The notes below the pieces were generated by a model. The model saw only the letters and a list, made by a program, of their open reading frames with translations, had not been told where the DNA came from and did not search any database. The position numbers and the translations under genes are program-made. From Methanoculleus bourgensis MS2 (lineage in GTDB: Archaea; Halobacteriota; Methanomicrobia; Methanomicrobiales; Methanoculleaceae): DNA of 64,000 bases. Of this stretch, positions 8,092 to 17,126 are shown piece by piece. The stretch's first letter is position 1; every line of letters begins with the position of its first letter. Location: NCBI RefSeq assembly GCF_000304355.2, contig NC_018227.2, positions 496,001 through 560,000 of the forward strand. The letters are read 5' to 3'.

Positions 8092-8787
8092 GTGGTGAAC
8101 GGGAGCCCGATCATTGAGGGGTTCATCGAGGCCATCTACCTCATCATCACCCTCAATCCGCAGGTGGTCGAGATCACCATCCGCTCGCTCTACATCTCCC
8201 TCACCGCCACCCTCTTTGCCTCTCTGATCGCCCTGCCGCTTGGGGCGCTCATTTACTTCTACGACTTCCGGGGGAAGCATGCGGTCGTCTCCACGCTGCA
8301 GACGCTCTATGCGCTCCCGACAGTCATCGTGGGCCTGATCATGTTCCTGCTCCTCTCAAACATCGGCCCCTTCGGGTTCCTCCACCTCCTCTACACTCCC
8401 GGCGGCATGATCGTCACCCAGACGGTTCTCATCATACCGCTCCTGATGGGGCTGACGGTCTCGGCACTCTCCGGGATCGACCGGGATAAACGCTACACGA
8501 TCACGGCGCTCGGTGCAAGCAGGTTCCAGACGGTCACGACCATCATCGCGGAATCCCGGTTCGCGGTCATGTCCGGCGTCCTTCTGGGGTTCGGGCGGGC
8601 GATCTCCGAGGTGGGGACGGTGATGATCGTCGGCGGCAACATCCGCGGCGCCACCCGGGTTCTCACCACCGCGATCGCGCTCAATACATCGATGGCAAAC
8701 TACTCCGTATCGATTGCACTCGGGATCATTCTGCTCGGGGTGGCGCTCGGGGTGAACATCGTTCTCTCCCTCGTGCAACGGCGGTGA
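8092..8787 (+). CDS. tupB: Tungstate ABC transporter permease TupB
   Basis: 231 residues with about five membrane segments and the binding-protein-dependent permease loop (EAA-type region around ITALGASRFQTVTTIIAESRF). It forms the tungstate channel that couples TupA to TupC. A strong AGGAGGGTGA precedes adjacent GTG codons at 8092 and 8095; 8092 is preferred. It is 61 bp after tupA2 and 4 bp before tupC, which implies one transcript. It is similar throughout to the TupB at 20610. Confidence 0.93.
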   Translation: MVNGSPIIEGFIEAIYLIITLNPQVVEITIRSLYISLTATLFASLIALPLGALIYFYDFRGKHAVVSTLQTLYALPTVIVGLIMFLLLSNIGPFGFLHLLYTPGGMIVTQTVLIIPLLMGLTVSALSGIDRDKRYTITALGASRFQTVTTIIAESRFAVMSGVLLGFGRAISEVGTVMIVGGNIRGATRVLTTAIALNTSMANYSVSIALGIILLGVALGVNIVLSLVQRR

Positions 8788-8791
8788 TATC

Positions 8792-9868
8792 ATGGCGATT
8801 GTTGAAGCACAGAAGATCAGGAAGGTATACGGCAGCTTAGAGGTCCTGCACGACGTCGACCTCTCGGTCCGGGAGGGGGAGATCCTCGGGCTCATCGGCC
8901 CGAGCGGCTCCGGGAAGAGCACACTCTTACGGATCCTCGACCTGATCGAACCGCCGAGCGGCGGCGAACTCTCGATCTTCGGTATCGATACAGTAGGGGA
9001 ACGCGGCCGCTGGCTCGACCTCCGCCGCCGGATGGGGATGCTCTTCCAGAGACCGATCGTCTTTAACGCATCGGTCTACGACAACATCGCGATGGGGCTG
9101 CGCTACCGGGGAGCCCCTCGTGATGAGATCGACCGGAGGGTGAAGGAGGCGCTTGAGGCAGTCGGGCTCTCCCGCTACATCAGGAGCAGGGCAACCGACC
9201 TCTCGGGCGGCGAGCAGCAGCGGGTGGCGTTATCGAGGGTGCTCGTGACGGACCCTGAGATCCTCTTCCTGGACGAACCGACGGCGAACCTGGACCCGGG
9301 CTCGACCGCTACCATCGAGGCGATCGTGACCCGTCTGAACCGTGAGAGGGGGATAACCGTCCTGATAAGCACCCACGATCTGGCGCAGGGGCAGAGGCTC
9401 GCCCACCGTGTCGCGGTGATGATCGAGGGGACGGTCGCCCAGGCGGGCTCGCCCCGCGAGATCTTCCATGAACCAAAAGACCAGAAGATCGCCAGGTTCG
9501 TGGGGGTCCAGAACATCATCCACGGCCGGGTCGTCTCCCGGGAGGGGGGGCTCACCACGGTGGAGATGAAGGAGAGACGTATCGTCTCAAAGACCCCGCC
9601 GCCGGCAGAGGAGGTGGCGGTGGTTATCAGGGGCGAGGATATCTCCCTGCACCGGAGGGAACCAGGCTACGAGGAGGCGGAGAACCTCTTTCCCGCCAGA
9701 ATTACCAGTGTCGAGCCCATGGCGCCGTTCGTGAACGTGACCGTGGACTGTGGGTGCGCTCTCGTCGCGCTGGTGACCGCGAGGAGGGCAGAGGCTCTCG
9801 GGCTTCGCGCAGGCATGGATGTCTGGGTCTCCCTCCCGGCGAGGGTGGTCCACCTGGTCCCCCGGTGA
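8792..9868 (+). CDS. tupC: Tungstate ABC transporter ATP-binding protein TupC
   Basis: 358 residues. Walker A GPSGSGKST is at about 36-44, the signature LSGGEQQ at about 137-143, Walker B ILFLDEP at about 157-163, and the switch histidine follows in ISTHDL. A C-terminal regulatory extension of about 120 residues (from VGVQNIIHG onward) resembles the TOBE-like oxyanion-binding region of Mod/Tup/Wtp ATPases and may sense intracellular tungstate. It powers import through TupB and ends the tupA2BC operon. Confidence 0.93.
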   Translation: MAIVEAQKIRKVYGSLEVLHDVDLSVREGEILGLIGPSGSGKSTLLRILDLIEPPSGGELSIFGIDTVGERGRWLDLRRRMGMLFQRPIVFNASVYDNIAMGLRYRGAPRDEIDRRVKEALEAVGLSRYIRSRATDLSGGEQQRVALSRVLVTDPEILFLDEPTANLDPGSTATIEAIVTRLNRERGITVLISTHDLAQGQRLAHRVAVMIEGTVAQAGSPREIFHEPKDQKIARFVGVQNIIHGRVVSREGGLTTVEMKERRIVSKTPPPAEEVAVVIRGEDISLHRREPGYEEAENLFPARITSVEPMAPFVNVTVDCGCALVALVTARRAEALGLRAGMDVWVSLPARVVHLVPR

Positions 9869-9935
9869 GGAGCAGGGCGACCCGGGCCGTGCAGGACCGA
9901 TACCGTTACATCAGGCTGCCGTCAACAATCCAGGA

Positions 9936-10913
9936 GTGAAACTGCACGGGGTTAGCGGGAGGGGCGCCGAAGATATCAGGATAACGGTCTTTTGTGCCGG
10001 AAGCCTGACCGGGCCCTTTGAGAAGGTGAAGGCGGCGTTTGAAGTGGAGCACCCCGGTGTCACTGTCGTCCTTGAGCCCGGCGGCAGCGTGGAGATCATC
10101 AGGAGGGTGACCGGAAGCGGGAGGCCTGCCGATCTGCTCGCATCAGCAGACTACGCCCTCATCCCGGAGATGATGGTGCCGGAGCACGCCGACTGGTATC
10201 TTACGTTCGCAAAGAACCGGATGGTGCTCACCTACACGAACGAGAGCAGGTATGCGGACGAGATCACCGCCGGGAACTGGTATGATGTTCTCGCTCGTGA
10301 CGGTGTCAGGTGGGGTTTCTCTGACCCGAACTCAGACCCCTGCGGCTACCGCACCCCGATGGTGATCCAGCTCGCCGAGGGCTACTACGGAAACGATCAG
10401 ATCTTTGAGGACCTCGTCGTGGCCCACAGCAACATCACCGTAACAGAGGAGAACGGCACCTCCACGGTTCATGCCACCGATTCGGGCTCCGACGATACCA
10501 CGCTCTTCATCAGGCTGAAGGCCGACGACCTCGTCAGGATGGTCAGGTCGGGCGACCTCGATTATGCCTGGGAGTACCGGAGCGTTGCCGTGCAGAACGA
10601 CCTACTCTTCATCGAACTCCCCGAAGAGATCGACCTCTCGGCGGTAGAGTTCGCTGAGAACTACGCGACCGTCCAGACCGAGGCGAAGAAGGGCGACGGT
10701 ACCACGCTCTATGCGGGCGCCCCGATCGTCTACGGCGTGACCGTCCCGAAGAACGCAGAGCACCCCGACCTTGGTCTTGCATTCGTGGAGATGCTGGTCG
10801 GTGCCACCGGTCAGGAGATCCTCACTGCCGACGGCCAGCCCCCGATCATGCCTGCGGGAGGCTACGGCAGCGTCCCTGCCGGGCTCGAGCCGCTCGTTGC
10901 GGTGAAAGCCTGA
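9936..10913 (+). CDS. wtpA: Tungstate/molybdate-binding protein WtpA, no evident signal peptide
   Basis: 325 residues from the GTG at 9936. The body is a clear WtpA/ModA-type binding protein: FCAGSLTGPFEKVKAAFE, LEPGGSVEIIRRV, RPADLLASADY, ADWYLTFAKNRMVLTYT and GFSDPNSDPCGYR follow the family in order. WtpA binds tungstate and molybdate for WtpBC. Oddly, nothing hydrophobic precedes the domain: the residues before it are VKLHGVSGRGAEDIRI, and the upstream extension to 9819 is also hydrophilic. A missed start, a frameshift or loss of the signal are all possible. Confidence 0.88.
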   Translation: MKLHGVSGRGAEDIRITVFCAGSLTGPFEKVKAAFEVEHPGVTVVLEPGGSVEIIRRVTGSGRPADLLASADYALIPEMMVPEHADWYLTFAKNRMVLTYTNESRYADEITAGNWYDVLARDGVRWGFSDPNSDPCGYRTPMVIQLAEGYYGNDQIFEDLVVAHSNITVTEENGTSTVHATDSGSDDTTLFIRLKADDLVRMVRSGDLDYAWEYRSVAVQNDLLFIELPEEIDLSAVEFAENYATVQTEAKKGDGTTLYAGAPIVYGVTVPKNAEHPDLGLAFVEMLVGATGQEILTADGQPPIMPAGGYGSVPAGLEPLVAVKA

Positions 10914-10923
10914 AAACTCCCTC

Positions 10924-10929
10924 TTTTTT
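10924..10929 (+). terminator. T-run after wtpA
   Basis: Six consecutive T lie about 10 nt after the wtpA stop codon. It may cause partial termination between wtpA and wtpB. Confidence 0.35.
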
Positions 10930-10980
10930 CGAAGAAGTTATTCACGGGCACGTAGAACGTATATCAAGGAACATATCGAG

Positions 10981-11841
10981 ATGAAGACCGAGACGCTCTC
11001 TGGCGATAAGGGAGGGTTATGGCGGGCGGAGCGCCCGGGATGGCACACGGACCGGTGCATCCTCTGGTTCTGCATCATGGGTGCGGTGATCGTCGGAATC
11101 ACGGTGCTTGCGCTTGCAAACATTGCGATTACAGAGCTCGCCGACCCTGCCCACCTCTTTGAGGTGGCAGCATCCTCGGAGGTGATCGGGTCCATCCTTC
11201 TCACGTTCTGCGCGGGGGCAAACGCTGTCCTCCTCCTGGTGATCTTCGGAACCCCCCTCGCCTACGTCCTCGCCCGCTCCCGCCCCTCCCGCTTCAAGGA
11301 AGTCGTGGAGAGCGTCGTCGATATCCCGCTCATCCTGCCCCATACGGTTGCGGGCCTGCTTGTCTACCTCCTCTTCATGCGCCGTGGGTGGCTTGGAGCG
11401 CCGCTTGCGGAGATCGGACTTGCATTTGAGGACGCCTACCCGGGCACGGTGGTTGCCATGCTCTTTGTCGCCTCCCCGTTCTTCATCAACAGCATGCGGG
11501 AGGGGTTTGAGAAGGTGCCCGTCCACCTGGAGAACGTCGCCCGCACGCTCGGTGCCGGCACGTTCACCACCTTCCGCACGGTCACGCTCCCCTTAAGCCT
11601 CCGGCACATGTTCAACGGAGCCATCCTCGCCTGGGGGAGGGCAATTGGGGAGTTTGCCGCTGTCATCATGATCGCCTACTACCCGTTCATCATATCGACG
11701 CTGATCTATTACTCGTTCACGACAGACGGCATCCACACAAGCCGGAGCATTGCGTTCGTGGTCATTGTGATCAGCTTCGCGGTCTTCTACCTCCTCCGGC
11801 GGATGACCCGGTACCTGGGGAGATACGATGATCGAGTTTGA
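10981..11841 (+). CDS. wtpB: Tungstate/molybdate ABC transporter permease WtpB
   Basis: 286 residues with an N-terminal cytoplasmic extension of about 28 residues and then about six membrane segments. The coupling-loop region (VPVHLENVARTLGAGTFTTF, then TLPLS) is typical of ModB/WtpB permeases. It would form the channel used by WtpA-delivered oxyanions. It overlaps the ATPase gene wtpC by 14 nt, implying coupled translation. ATG 10981 is used; a shorter start at a downstream ATG would remove part of the extension. Confidence 0.9.
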   Translation: MKTETLSGDKGGLWRAERPGWHTDRCILWFCIMGAVIVGITVLALANIAITELADPAHLFEVAASSEVIGSILLTFCAGANAVLLLVIFGTPLAYVLARSRPSRFKEVVESVVDIPLILPHTVAGLLVYLLFMRRGWLGAPLAEIGLAFEDAYPGTVVAMLFVASPFFINSMREGFEKVPVHLENVARTLGAGTFTTFRTVTLPLSLRHMFNGAILAWGRAIGEFAAVIMIAYYPFIISTLIYYSFTTDGIHTSRSIAFVVIVISFAVFYLLRRMTRYLGRYDDRV

Positions 11842-12889
11842 CCAGGTCTCGCTCGCACTCGGCTCGTTCCGCTTGAACAACGTCAGCCTGACGATCAACC
11901 GGGGTGACTACTACTTCATCGTCGGGCCGTCGGGCGCGGGGAAGACCGTGATTCTTGAGGCGATTGCGGGCCTCCACCGGCCCAGGCGGGGCCGGGTTCT
12001 CCTGCGGGGCGAGGAGGTCACCGCCCTGCCCCCCGAGAAGCGGAGGGTCGCCCTCGTCTACCAGGACTACTCGCTCTTTCCCCACATGAGCGTCATCGAT
12101 AACGTCGGCTACGGTCTTCGGATGCAGGGGATGGGGAGAGCGGATGCCAGGCATGAGGTTGTCGGTCTCCTCGCAGAGTTCGGGATAGCCCACCTCGCGG
12201 ACCGCTACCCGGGAACCCTCTCGGGCGGCGAGCAGCAGCGGGTCGCACTCGCACGTGCCGTCGCGGTAAAGCCCGACATCCTCCTCCTCGACGAGCCGCT
12301 CTCTGCCCTCGATCCGGTTACGCAGGAGAAGTTCATCCTCGACCTGCAGCGGCTCCACCGGGAGGACGACCTTACCATCGTCCAGGTGAGCCACGCCCGC
12401 AGGGAAGCGCACCTGCTTGCCACCCGGATGGCGGTGATCATCGACGGGAGCCTTGTGGAGGAAGGAGAGGCTGACGTTGTGCTGAACAGACCCCGGAGCC
12501 GGGAGGTCGCCTCGTTCGTCGGGATAGAGAACATCCTGGATGGAGCTGTGGTGAGAAACGAGGACGGGCACGCGACGGTAGATCTCGGCGGGCAGGTCTT
12601 CGAGGCGGTGACTGATGCGCCGGTGGGTGAGGAAGTCACCCTCTGCATCAGGTCTGATGATATCGTCCTCCGGGTTCCCGGCTCAACCCGTTCCAGTGCC
12701 CAAAACACGATGACCGGGACGATTACCCGGGTTGTTGAGAACGGGCCTGTCGCCGAGGTGAAGGTGGACTGCGGCGTAGAGTTGACTGCGGTCCTGACGC
12801 GGCGGTCGGTGCGTGACCTCTTGCTCGCCCCCGGAACGCCTGTAACCCTCTCCATCAAAGCGACGGCGGTCCATGTCATCCGCGGGTGA
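11828..12889 (+). CDS. wtpC: Tungstate/molybdate ABC transporter ATP-binding protein WtpC
   Basis: 353 residues. Walker A GPSGAGKT is at about 33-40, the Q-loop in VYQDYSLFPHM, the signature LSGGEQQ, Walker B ILLLDEP, and D-loop SALDP. The C-terminal third (from VGIENILDG) is a TOBE-like region that in ModC/WtpC proteins binds the oxyanion and inhibits transport. It overlaps wtpB by 14 nt and completes the wtpABC set. Confidence 0.93.
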   Translation: MIEFDQVSLALGSFRLNNVSLTINRGDYYFIVGPSGAGKTVILEAIAGLHRPRRGRVLLRGEEVTALPPEKRRVALVYQDYSLFPHMSVIDNVGYGLRMQGMGRADARHEVVGLLAEFGIAHLADRYPGTLSGGEQQRVALARAVAVKPDILLLDEPLSALDPVTQEKFILDLQRLHREDDLTIVQVSHARREAHLLATRMAVIIDGSLVEEGEADVVLNRPRSREVASFVGIENILDGAVVRNEDGHATVDLGGQVFEAVTDAPVGEEVTLCIRSDDIVLRVPGSTRSSAQNTMTGTITRVVENGPVAEVKVDCGVELTAVLTRRSVRDLLLAPGTPVTLSIKATAVHVIRG

Positions 12890-12895
12890 GCGGTC

Positions 12896-13150
12896 TCACC
12901 CGTGCTTCGCCTTTATCGAGAGGATGAGGCCGATGAGGACGGCGGTGATGCTGTTCGCTGCGATGATGGCGAGATCCTCTTTCACCACGCCGTAGGCGAG
13001 CCAGAGCAGGATGCCGGCGAGGAAGATGATGAGCATCGCAAGAGAGAGGTCGGCGGTCGACCGCGTGCGCCACGCTCTTACGACCTGCGGTGCAAACGAG
13101 AGCGTTGTAAGCGAGCCGGCGATGAGGCCGAGTGCAGTGACGGAGTCCAT
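12896..13150 (-). CDS. SemiSWEET-type transporter
   Basis: 84 residues, the usual length for a SemiSWEET half-transporter with three helices. The N-terminal helix carries the LSFAPQVVRAWRTRS PQ-loop, and two more hydrophobic helices follow (LAMLIIFLAGILLWLAYG and ANSITAVLIGLILSI). Family members work as dimers, and the characterised ones move sugars by facilitated diffusion; the substrate here is unknown. It lies between two metal-oxyanion transporters, convergent with wtpC with a 6-nt gap. Confidence 0.8.
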   Translation of the reverse strand: MDSVTALGLIAGSLTTLSFAPQVVRAWRTRSTADLSLAMLIIFLAGILLWLAYGVVKEDLAIIAANSITAVLIGLILSIKAKHG

Positions 13151-13206
13151 GGGAGATCCTGTTCTTCATCTCTCTCGCCGGGCCTATGAACCTTGGGGCC
13201 GGCACC

Positions 13207-14355
13207 TCAGGACTGTGATTCCGGCCCGCTCCCCTGCCCTCTTCCTTTCTGCCACTGCAGGGCGTAGGCGAGGACCATCCCGATGATGAACGCGATGGTG
13301 AGGCCGATCACCAGCGTGAGGACGGCGATGGCTCCCGTGACCAGGTACGACTCGGTCTTTGCGCTGTGTTTCCCGAGTTCGATCGCCACGAAGACCAGGA
13401 GCGCGCCGAAGACCCCGAACGGTATGAGGGTCAGCACCTCCGGCGGGGCGAAGGCGATGGCGAAGATGAGGATGAAAATGCCGGCGATGATATTCGCCCC
13501 GCCGGTCCTTGCACCAAACCGGTACATGGCGGCAAGCCCCCCGGCGCCGTGGCACATGGGAAACCCTCCAAGCGGCGTGGAGATGAGGTTCATGGCGCCG
13601 ATGGTCCGGGAGAGCCGATCAGGGTCAACGCCTTTCTTCGGGAAGAGGTCGTAGGTGAGGAGCGATGTTGCGAGGATCGCGTTTGTCAGGGTGAGCGGTA
13701 TCTGCGGGAGTGCCAGATCCCAGGTGCCTGTTATGAAGTCTGCCGGTGCGGGGATGACGAGGCCCGGGATGGGTATCAGGCGGAACGGCGGCATCCCCTG
13801 CGTGGCGATGCCCGCGGCAAGCCCGATTCCGAGGACCATCAGGGCGGAGATGTCAGGCACCCGGGTGCGCTGCGACGCGATGAAGAAGATGACGATGATC
13901 GCGATCGCGAGCACCGCAAAGAGGACATCCGAGATGATATAGCCAAGCGATGTCTTCAGGAGGAGGAGCGCAAGCCCCGCCTGCACGCCCCGGACGACAC
14001 TCTTTGGGATCCGCTCCCCGATCCAGGTCATGCCGCCGACGAGCCCGAGCAGGAGGAAGAGCACGCCGACGATGATCCCGGACGCCACGATCTCGCCGCC
14101 GGAGAGTCCTTCGGCGATGACGATAGCGCCGATGGCCTTCATCGGCTCGATGGGGATCGGGAGGCGGTAGTAGAACCCGGCGATGATGTACCAGGCGGCG
14201 AGGAAGAGGAAGAAGTGGCTGACGTTCACGTCCGGGCAGACGATGGCAACCCCGAGCATGATGGGGAAGATGGTGCCGAAGTCGCCGACGGCTCCGGCGA
14301 TCTCCTCCAGGGTGATCCTGATGCCTCCTTCTCCGGTCCCGGTGTTCTCCGCCAT
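13207..14355 (-). CDS. MOT1-type molybdate/sulfate transporter
   Basis: 382 residues with about ten membrane segments. Family signatures are AGAVGDFGTIFPIMLG near the N-terminus and PLGGFPMCHGAGGLAAMYRFGARTGG in the middle, as in plant and algal MOT1 molybdate transporters of the sulfate-permease superfamily. A secondary, ion-coupled uptake of molybdate is inferred from the family and from the three Mo/W ABC transporters around it. ATG 14355 is chosen because AGAGAGGAGTC precedes it; the longer start at 14409 would run into the MscS gene. Confidence 0.85.
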   Translation of the reverse strand: MAENTGTGEGGIRITLEEIAGAVGDFGTIFPIMLGVAIVCPDVNVSHFFLFLAAWYIIAGFYYRLPIPIEPMKAIGAIVIAEGLSGGEIVASGIIVGVLFLLLGLVGGMTWIGERIPKSVVRGVQAGLALLLLKTSLGYIISDVLFAVLAIAIIVIFFIASQRTRVPDISALMVLGIGLAAGIATQGMPPFRLIPIPGLVIPAPADFITGTWDLALPQIPLTLTNAILATSLLTYDLFPKKGVDPDRLSRTIGAMNLISTPLGGFPMCHGAGGLAAMYRFGARTGGANIIAGIFILIFAIAFAPPEVLTLIPFGVFGALLVFVAIELGKHSAKTESYLVTGAIAVLTLVIGLTIAFIIGMVLAYALQWQKGRGQGSGPESQS

Positions 14356-14369
14356 GACTCCTCTCTGTC

Positions 14370-15323
14370 TTATGTTCCCGCTTCTTTTTGGAGGTTCTGG
14401 ATGGGGCATGTCGGGGTTTCTGGTACGGGTTCACCCTCCCATTCCTTCTTCTCAAGGAGATCCTCTGCCCTCAGCCGTTCGATGACGGTATCCAGGTACT
14501 CAGAGACGATCGCATCTTTCCTCGGGATCTGCCGGATCCAGACCCGCACCGTCAGCCTGACCCAATCCTCCTTGATCGACGAGATCTGCACCTTCGGCTC
14601 GAATAACGCAAGGCCGGGGCGGGGGAGGTCTGACGAGAGGCGTCCGATGTAGGGGAGGTCAAAGAGGCTCTGGACAGCGGACCGCTCGGCCGGTTCGACG
14701 TGGGGGAGGATCAGGGGATGGTCATGTGCGGCGCGAAGCGCTATCTCCTGCACCCGTTCGAGGTCCGCCGTGACCGGGACGGCGAGCGGGATCTGGACCT
14801 CAAGCAGCCCGGCCCGGGAGTAGTTGATGACCTTTGATGTTATGATACTCGAGTTCGGCGTGAGGACGAGGCCGCCGTCGAGGCCCTGGAGGATCGTCGT
14901 CGTGAGGGAGATATCCTGCACCTTGGAAAGCCCCGTCTCTGGTCTCCCGCTGACGATCACCCATTCCTCGAGCTGGACCGGGCGGTTGATCGTGATCAGG
15001 ACGCCTGCGATGACGTTCTGGATGATCTGGCGCGACGAGAACGCTACGACAATACCGAGGATACCAAGCGACGCCACAAAGGCTGTCAGGTCGAAGGCGA
15101 GGAGGTAGCGAGCGCTCGCGTAGATCCCGCCGATGGTGATGCCGTACTGCAGGACGGCCGCCGTCCACTTGGCTGTCCCGCGCGAGACCCGTCCCTCCAG
15201 CAACCGCCGGAGGAGCAGGTAGGCGAGGTTGCCGAGGAAGAGGAACCCGATAAAGGCGAAGAGGAACGCGAGAACCGCATCGAAGGATACCCCGGTGACG
15301 GGGACCGGAACGCTCTCCTGCAT
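14370..15323 (-). CDS. MscS-family mechanosensitive channel
   Basis: 317 residues: two to three N-terminal membrane helices, the pore-lining helix region (ASLGILGIVVAFSSRQIIQNVIAG), then the MscS beta domain (RPVQLEEWVIV and LTPNSSIITSKVINYSR) and a C-terminal alpha/beta domain. Such channels open on membrane tension and release solutes during osmotic downshift. It closely resembles the next gene, 39 bp upstream, so the pair arose by duplication. The region before ATG 15323 is pyrimidine-rich without a Shine-Dalgarno; TTAAT lies near 15350, suggesting a leaderless start. Confidence 0.9.
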   Translation of the reverse strand: MQESVPVPVTGVSFDAVLAFLFAFIGFLFLGNLAYLLLRRLLEGRVSRGTAKWTAAVLQYGITIGGIYASARYLLAFDLTAFVASLGILGIVVAFSSRQIIQNVIAGVLITINRPVQLEEWVIVSGRPETGLSKVQDISLTTTILQGLDGGLVLTPNSSIITSKVINYSRAGLLEVQIPLAVPVTADLERVQEIALRAAHDHPLILPHVEPAERSAVQSLFDLPYIGRLSSDLPRPGLALFEPKVQISSIKEDWVRLTVRVWIRQIPRKDAIVSEYLDTVIERLRAEDLLEKKEWEGEPVPETPTCPIQNLQKEAGT

Positions 15324-15362
15324 GTGGGAAAGAGTGAGAGGGAAGAGGATTAATCCCTTCCG

Positions 15363-16247
15363 TCAGGAGACCTCGGCCTTGACCGGGATATCCTCGGCCT
15401 GAAGACGCCTGAGGACCTCCTTCAGGTACCGGGAGGCGATCTCGTCCTTTCGGGGAATTTTGCTGATCCAGGCCCGCACTGTCAGTTTGATCCAGCCGTC
15501 GCTGACCGATGCGATGAGGACGGCGGGCTCGAAGTGCGCAAGGTCGGGGCGGTCGGCGCGGAGGCGCCTGATGTAGGGGAGGTCAAAGAGGCCTTGCGCC
15601 CCGGTTCGCCCGGCCGTGCTGATATGGGGGAGGATCTGGGGGTCGTCGAGTGCCACCGCGAGTGCGATCTCGCGCACCCGCGCAAGATCCGTGGCGGCCG
15701 GGACCGAGAGCAAGACCTGGATCTCTAAAAGCCCGCCCCGGGAGTAGTTGACGACCTTTGACGATATGATGCTTGAGTTCGGCATGAGGATGAGGCCGCC
15801 GTCGAGCCCCTGGAGGATCGTCGTCGTGAAGGAGATGTCGCGCACCTTACAGAGCCCTGTCGTCGGCCTCTCCCCGACAATTATCCACTCCTCAAGGTGG
15901 ACCGGGCGGTTGATCGTGATCAGGATGCCGGCAAGGACGTTCTGGATGATCTGGCTCGATGAGACGGCTACGACGATACCGAGGATACCGAGCGATGCGG
16001 CAACGGCCTTCAGGTCGAAGGCGAGGAGGTACCGGGCGCTCCCGTAGACCCCGGCAATGATGACCGCGTACTGCAGGATGGCCGCCGCCCACTTGGCAGT
16101 CCCGTGGGAGACCCGCCCGTCCAGCAACCGCCGGAGGAGCATGTATGCGAGGTTGCCGAGGAAGAGGAACGCGAGAAGGGCGAAGAGGAACACGAGGAAT
16201 GCGTCAAGTGACACCCCGCCGATGAGAGTTGGATCGCTCGCCTGCAT
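15363..16247 (-). CDS. MscS-family mechanosensitive channel, tandem paralogue
   Basis: 294 residues from the ATG at 16247, chosen because MQASDPTLIGGVSLDAFLVF aligns with the N-terminus of the neighbouring paralogue; the longer form from 16349 adds 34 hydrophilic residues. It has the same architecture: N-terminal helices, pore helix AASLGILGIVVAVSSSQIIQ, beta domain with RPVHLEEWIIV and LMPNSSIISSKVVNYSR. GGTTAACTC about 27 bp upstream may be its TATA box, giving a leaderless message. It releases solutes on hypo-osmotic shock by family inference. Confidence 0.9.
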   Translation of the reverse strand: MQASDPTLIGGVSLDAFLVFLFALLAFLFLGNLAYMLLRRLLDGRVSHGTAKWAAAILQYAVIIAGVYGSARYLLAFDLKAVAASLGILGIVVAVSSSQIIQNVLAGILITINRPVHLEEWIIVGERPTTGLCKVRDISFTTTILQGLDGGLILMPNSSIISSKVVNYSRGGLLEIQVLLSVPAATDLARVREIALAVALDDPQILPHISTAGRTGAQGLFDLPYIRRLRADRPDLAHFEPAVLIASVSDGWIKLTVRAWISKIPRKDEIASRYLKEVLRRLQAEDIPVKAEVS

Positions 16248-16395
16248 GCAGGAGAGAGGTGGGCGGGTGAGAGAGTTAACCCCTTCTCTACCGGTCCCGG
16301 ACCGGGGCATCGAATGTTCTTCATGCGCCCAGGGCTTGCCCCTTCGCAAGAGACCGTGTTCAGCCTCTTACGCGGCCTTGCATGGGTGTAATTGG

Positions 16396-17098
16396 CGGTT
16401 CTCCCCACGCACCAGACCCTCAAGCTATGGTGAAACGGCCCACTACTGGGCCATTTCATCTAATATTGCACGTGGCCTCCCATCACCTCTCGCGCTCTCG
16501 CGCGAAGCCTTGACGCCCGTGGGATTGTTACGCCATCCTTCGCGATCTTCGCGGCTTCGCGTGAGTCTTCAGTACCGGGAGGGGATAATGTCTCACGCGA
16601 AGAGCGCGAAGACGCGAAGTCCGTGTATCTCCTCCTAACCGGAACCTTTCGCGAGCTCCCACGTGCTTCCGCGCGAGACCGGCAATCGTTCCCACGCACC
16701 CTCAAGTTAAGATAAAATGGTCCATTACAGGATCATTGCATCTAATATTTCCCTGTGATTGTTGCGTCACGCAGAAGCACGCGGGAGAGCGCGAAGGGGA
16801 CTATACCGTCCAGCAACCGAACTTCGCGTCTTTCGCGCTCAACGCGAGAGACCGGCGATCACTCCAACGCACCCTCAAGTTAAGGTGAAACGGCCCACGA
16901 CCGTCTCTTCAAATTGTGCTTGAGTCACTATTGGAGCATTTCGTCTAATATTGTCCATGCAATACCACCTCACGCGAAGAGCGCGAAGACGCGAAGTCCG
17001 TGTAACTCCTCCCACCGGAACCCTTCGCGCCCTTCGCGGCTTCGCGTGAGGTGACGATCTGCACCAGAACCCGCAAGATAAGGTGAAATGCTCCACTA
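16396..17098. repeat. Array of GCGAAG-family MITE copies
   Basis: One remnant end (about 16396-16445) and three fuller units (about 16443-16726, 16727-16898 and 16926-17098). Each unit has one end like GGNCATTTCATCTAATATT and the other like CGCACCCTCAAGTTAAGGTGAAACGGCCCACTA split over both sides, around a core of GCGAAG facing CTTCGCG. The first unit has two successive cores. The units fill the whole space between the MscS pair and the gene at 17127, with no coding sequence of note. Confidence 0.75.
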
Positions 17099-17126
17099 TT
17101 ACGCGGCTCCTTAACGCCGGTTCCTC

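Noticed and set aside
9936-10913. Calling this gene modA
   Set aside because: The ADWYLTFAKNRMV and GFSDPNSDPCGYR segments fit WtpA better than bacterial ModA.
13366-14652. 428-codon rightward frame opposite the MOT1 and MscS genes
   Set aside because: Extremely Glu/Asp/Gly/Arg-rich with no domains, running across two real genes on the other strand.
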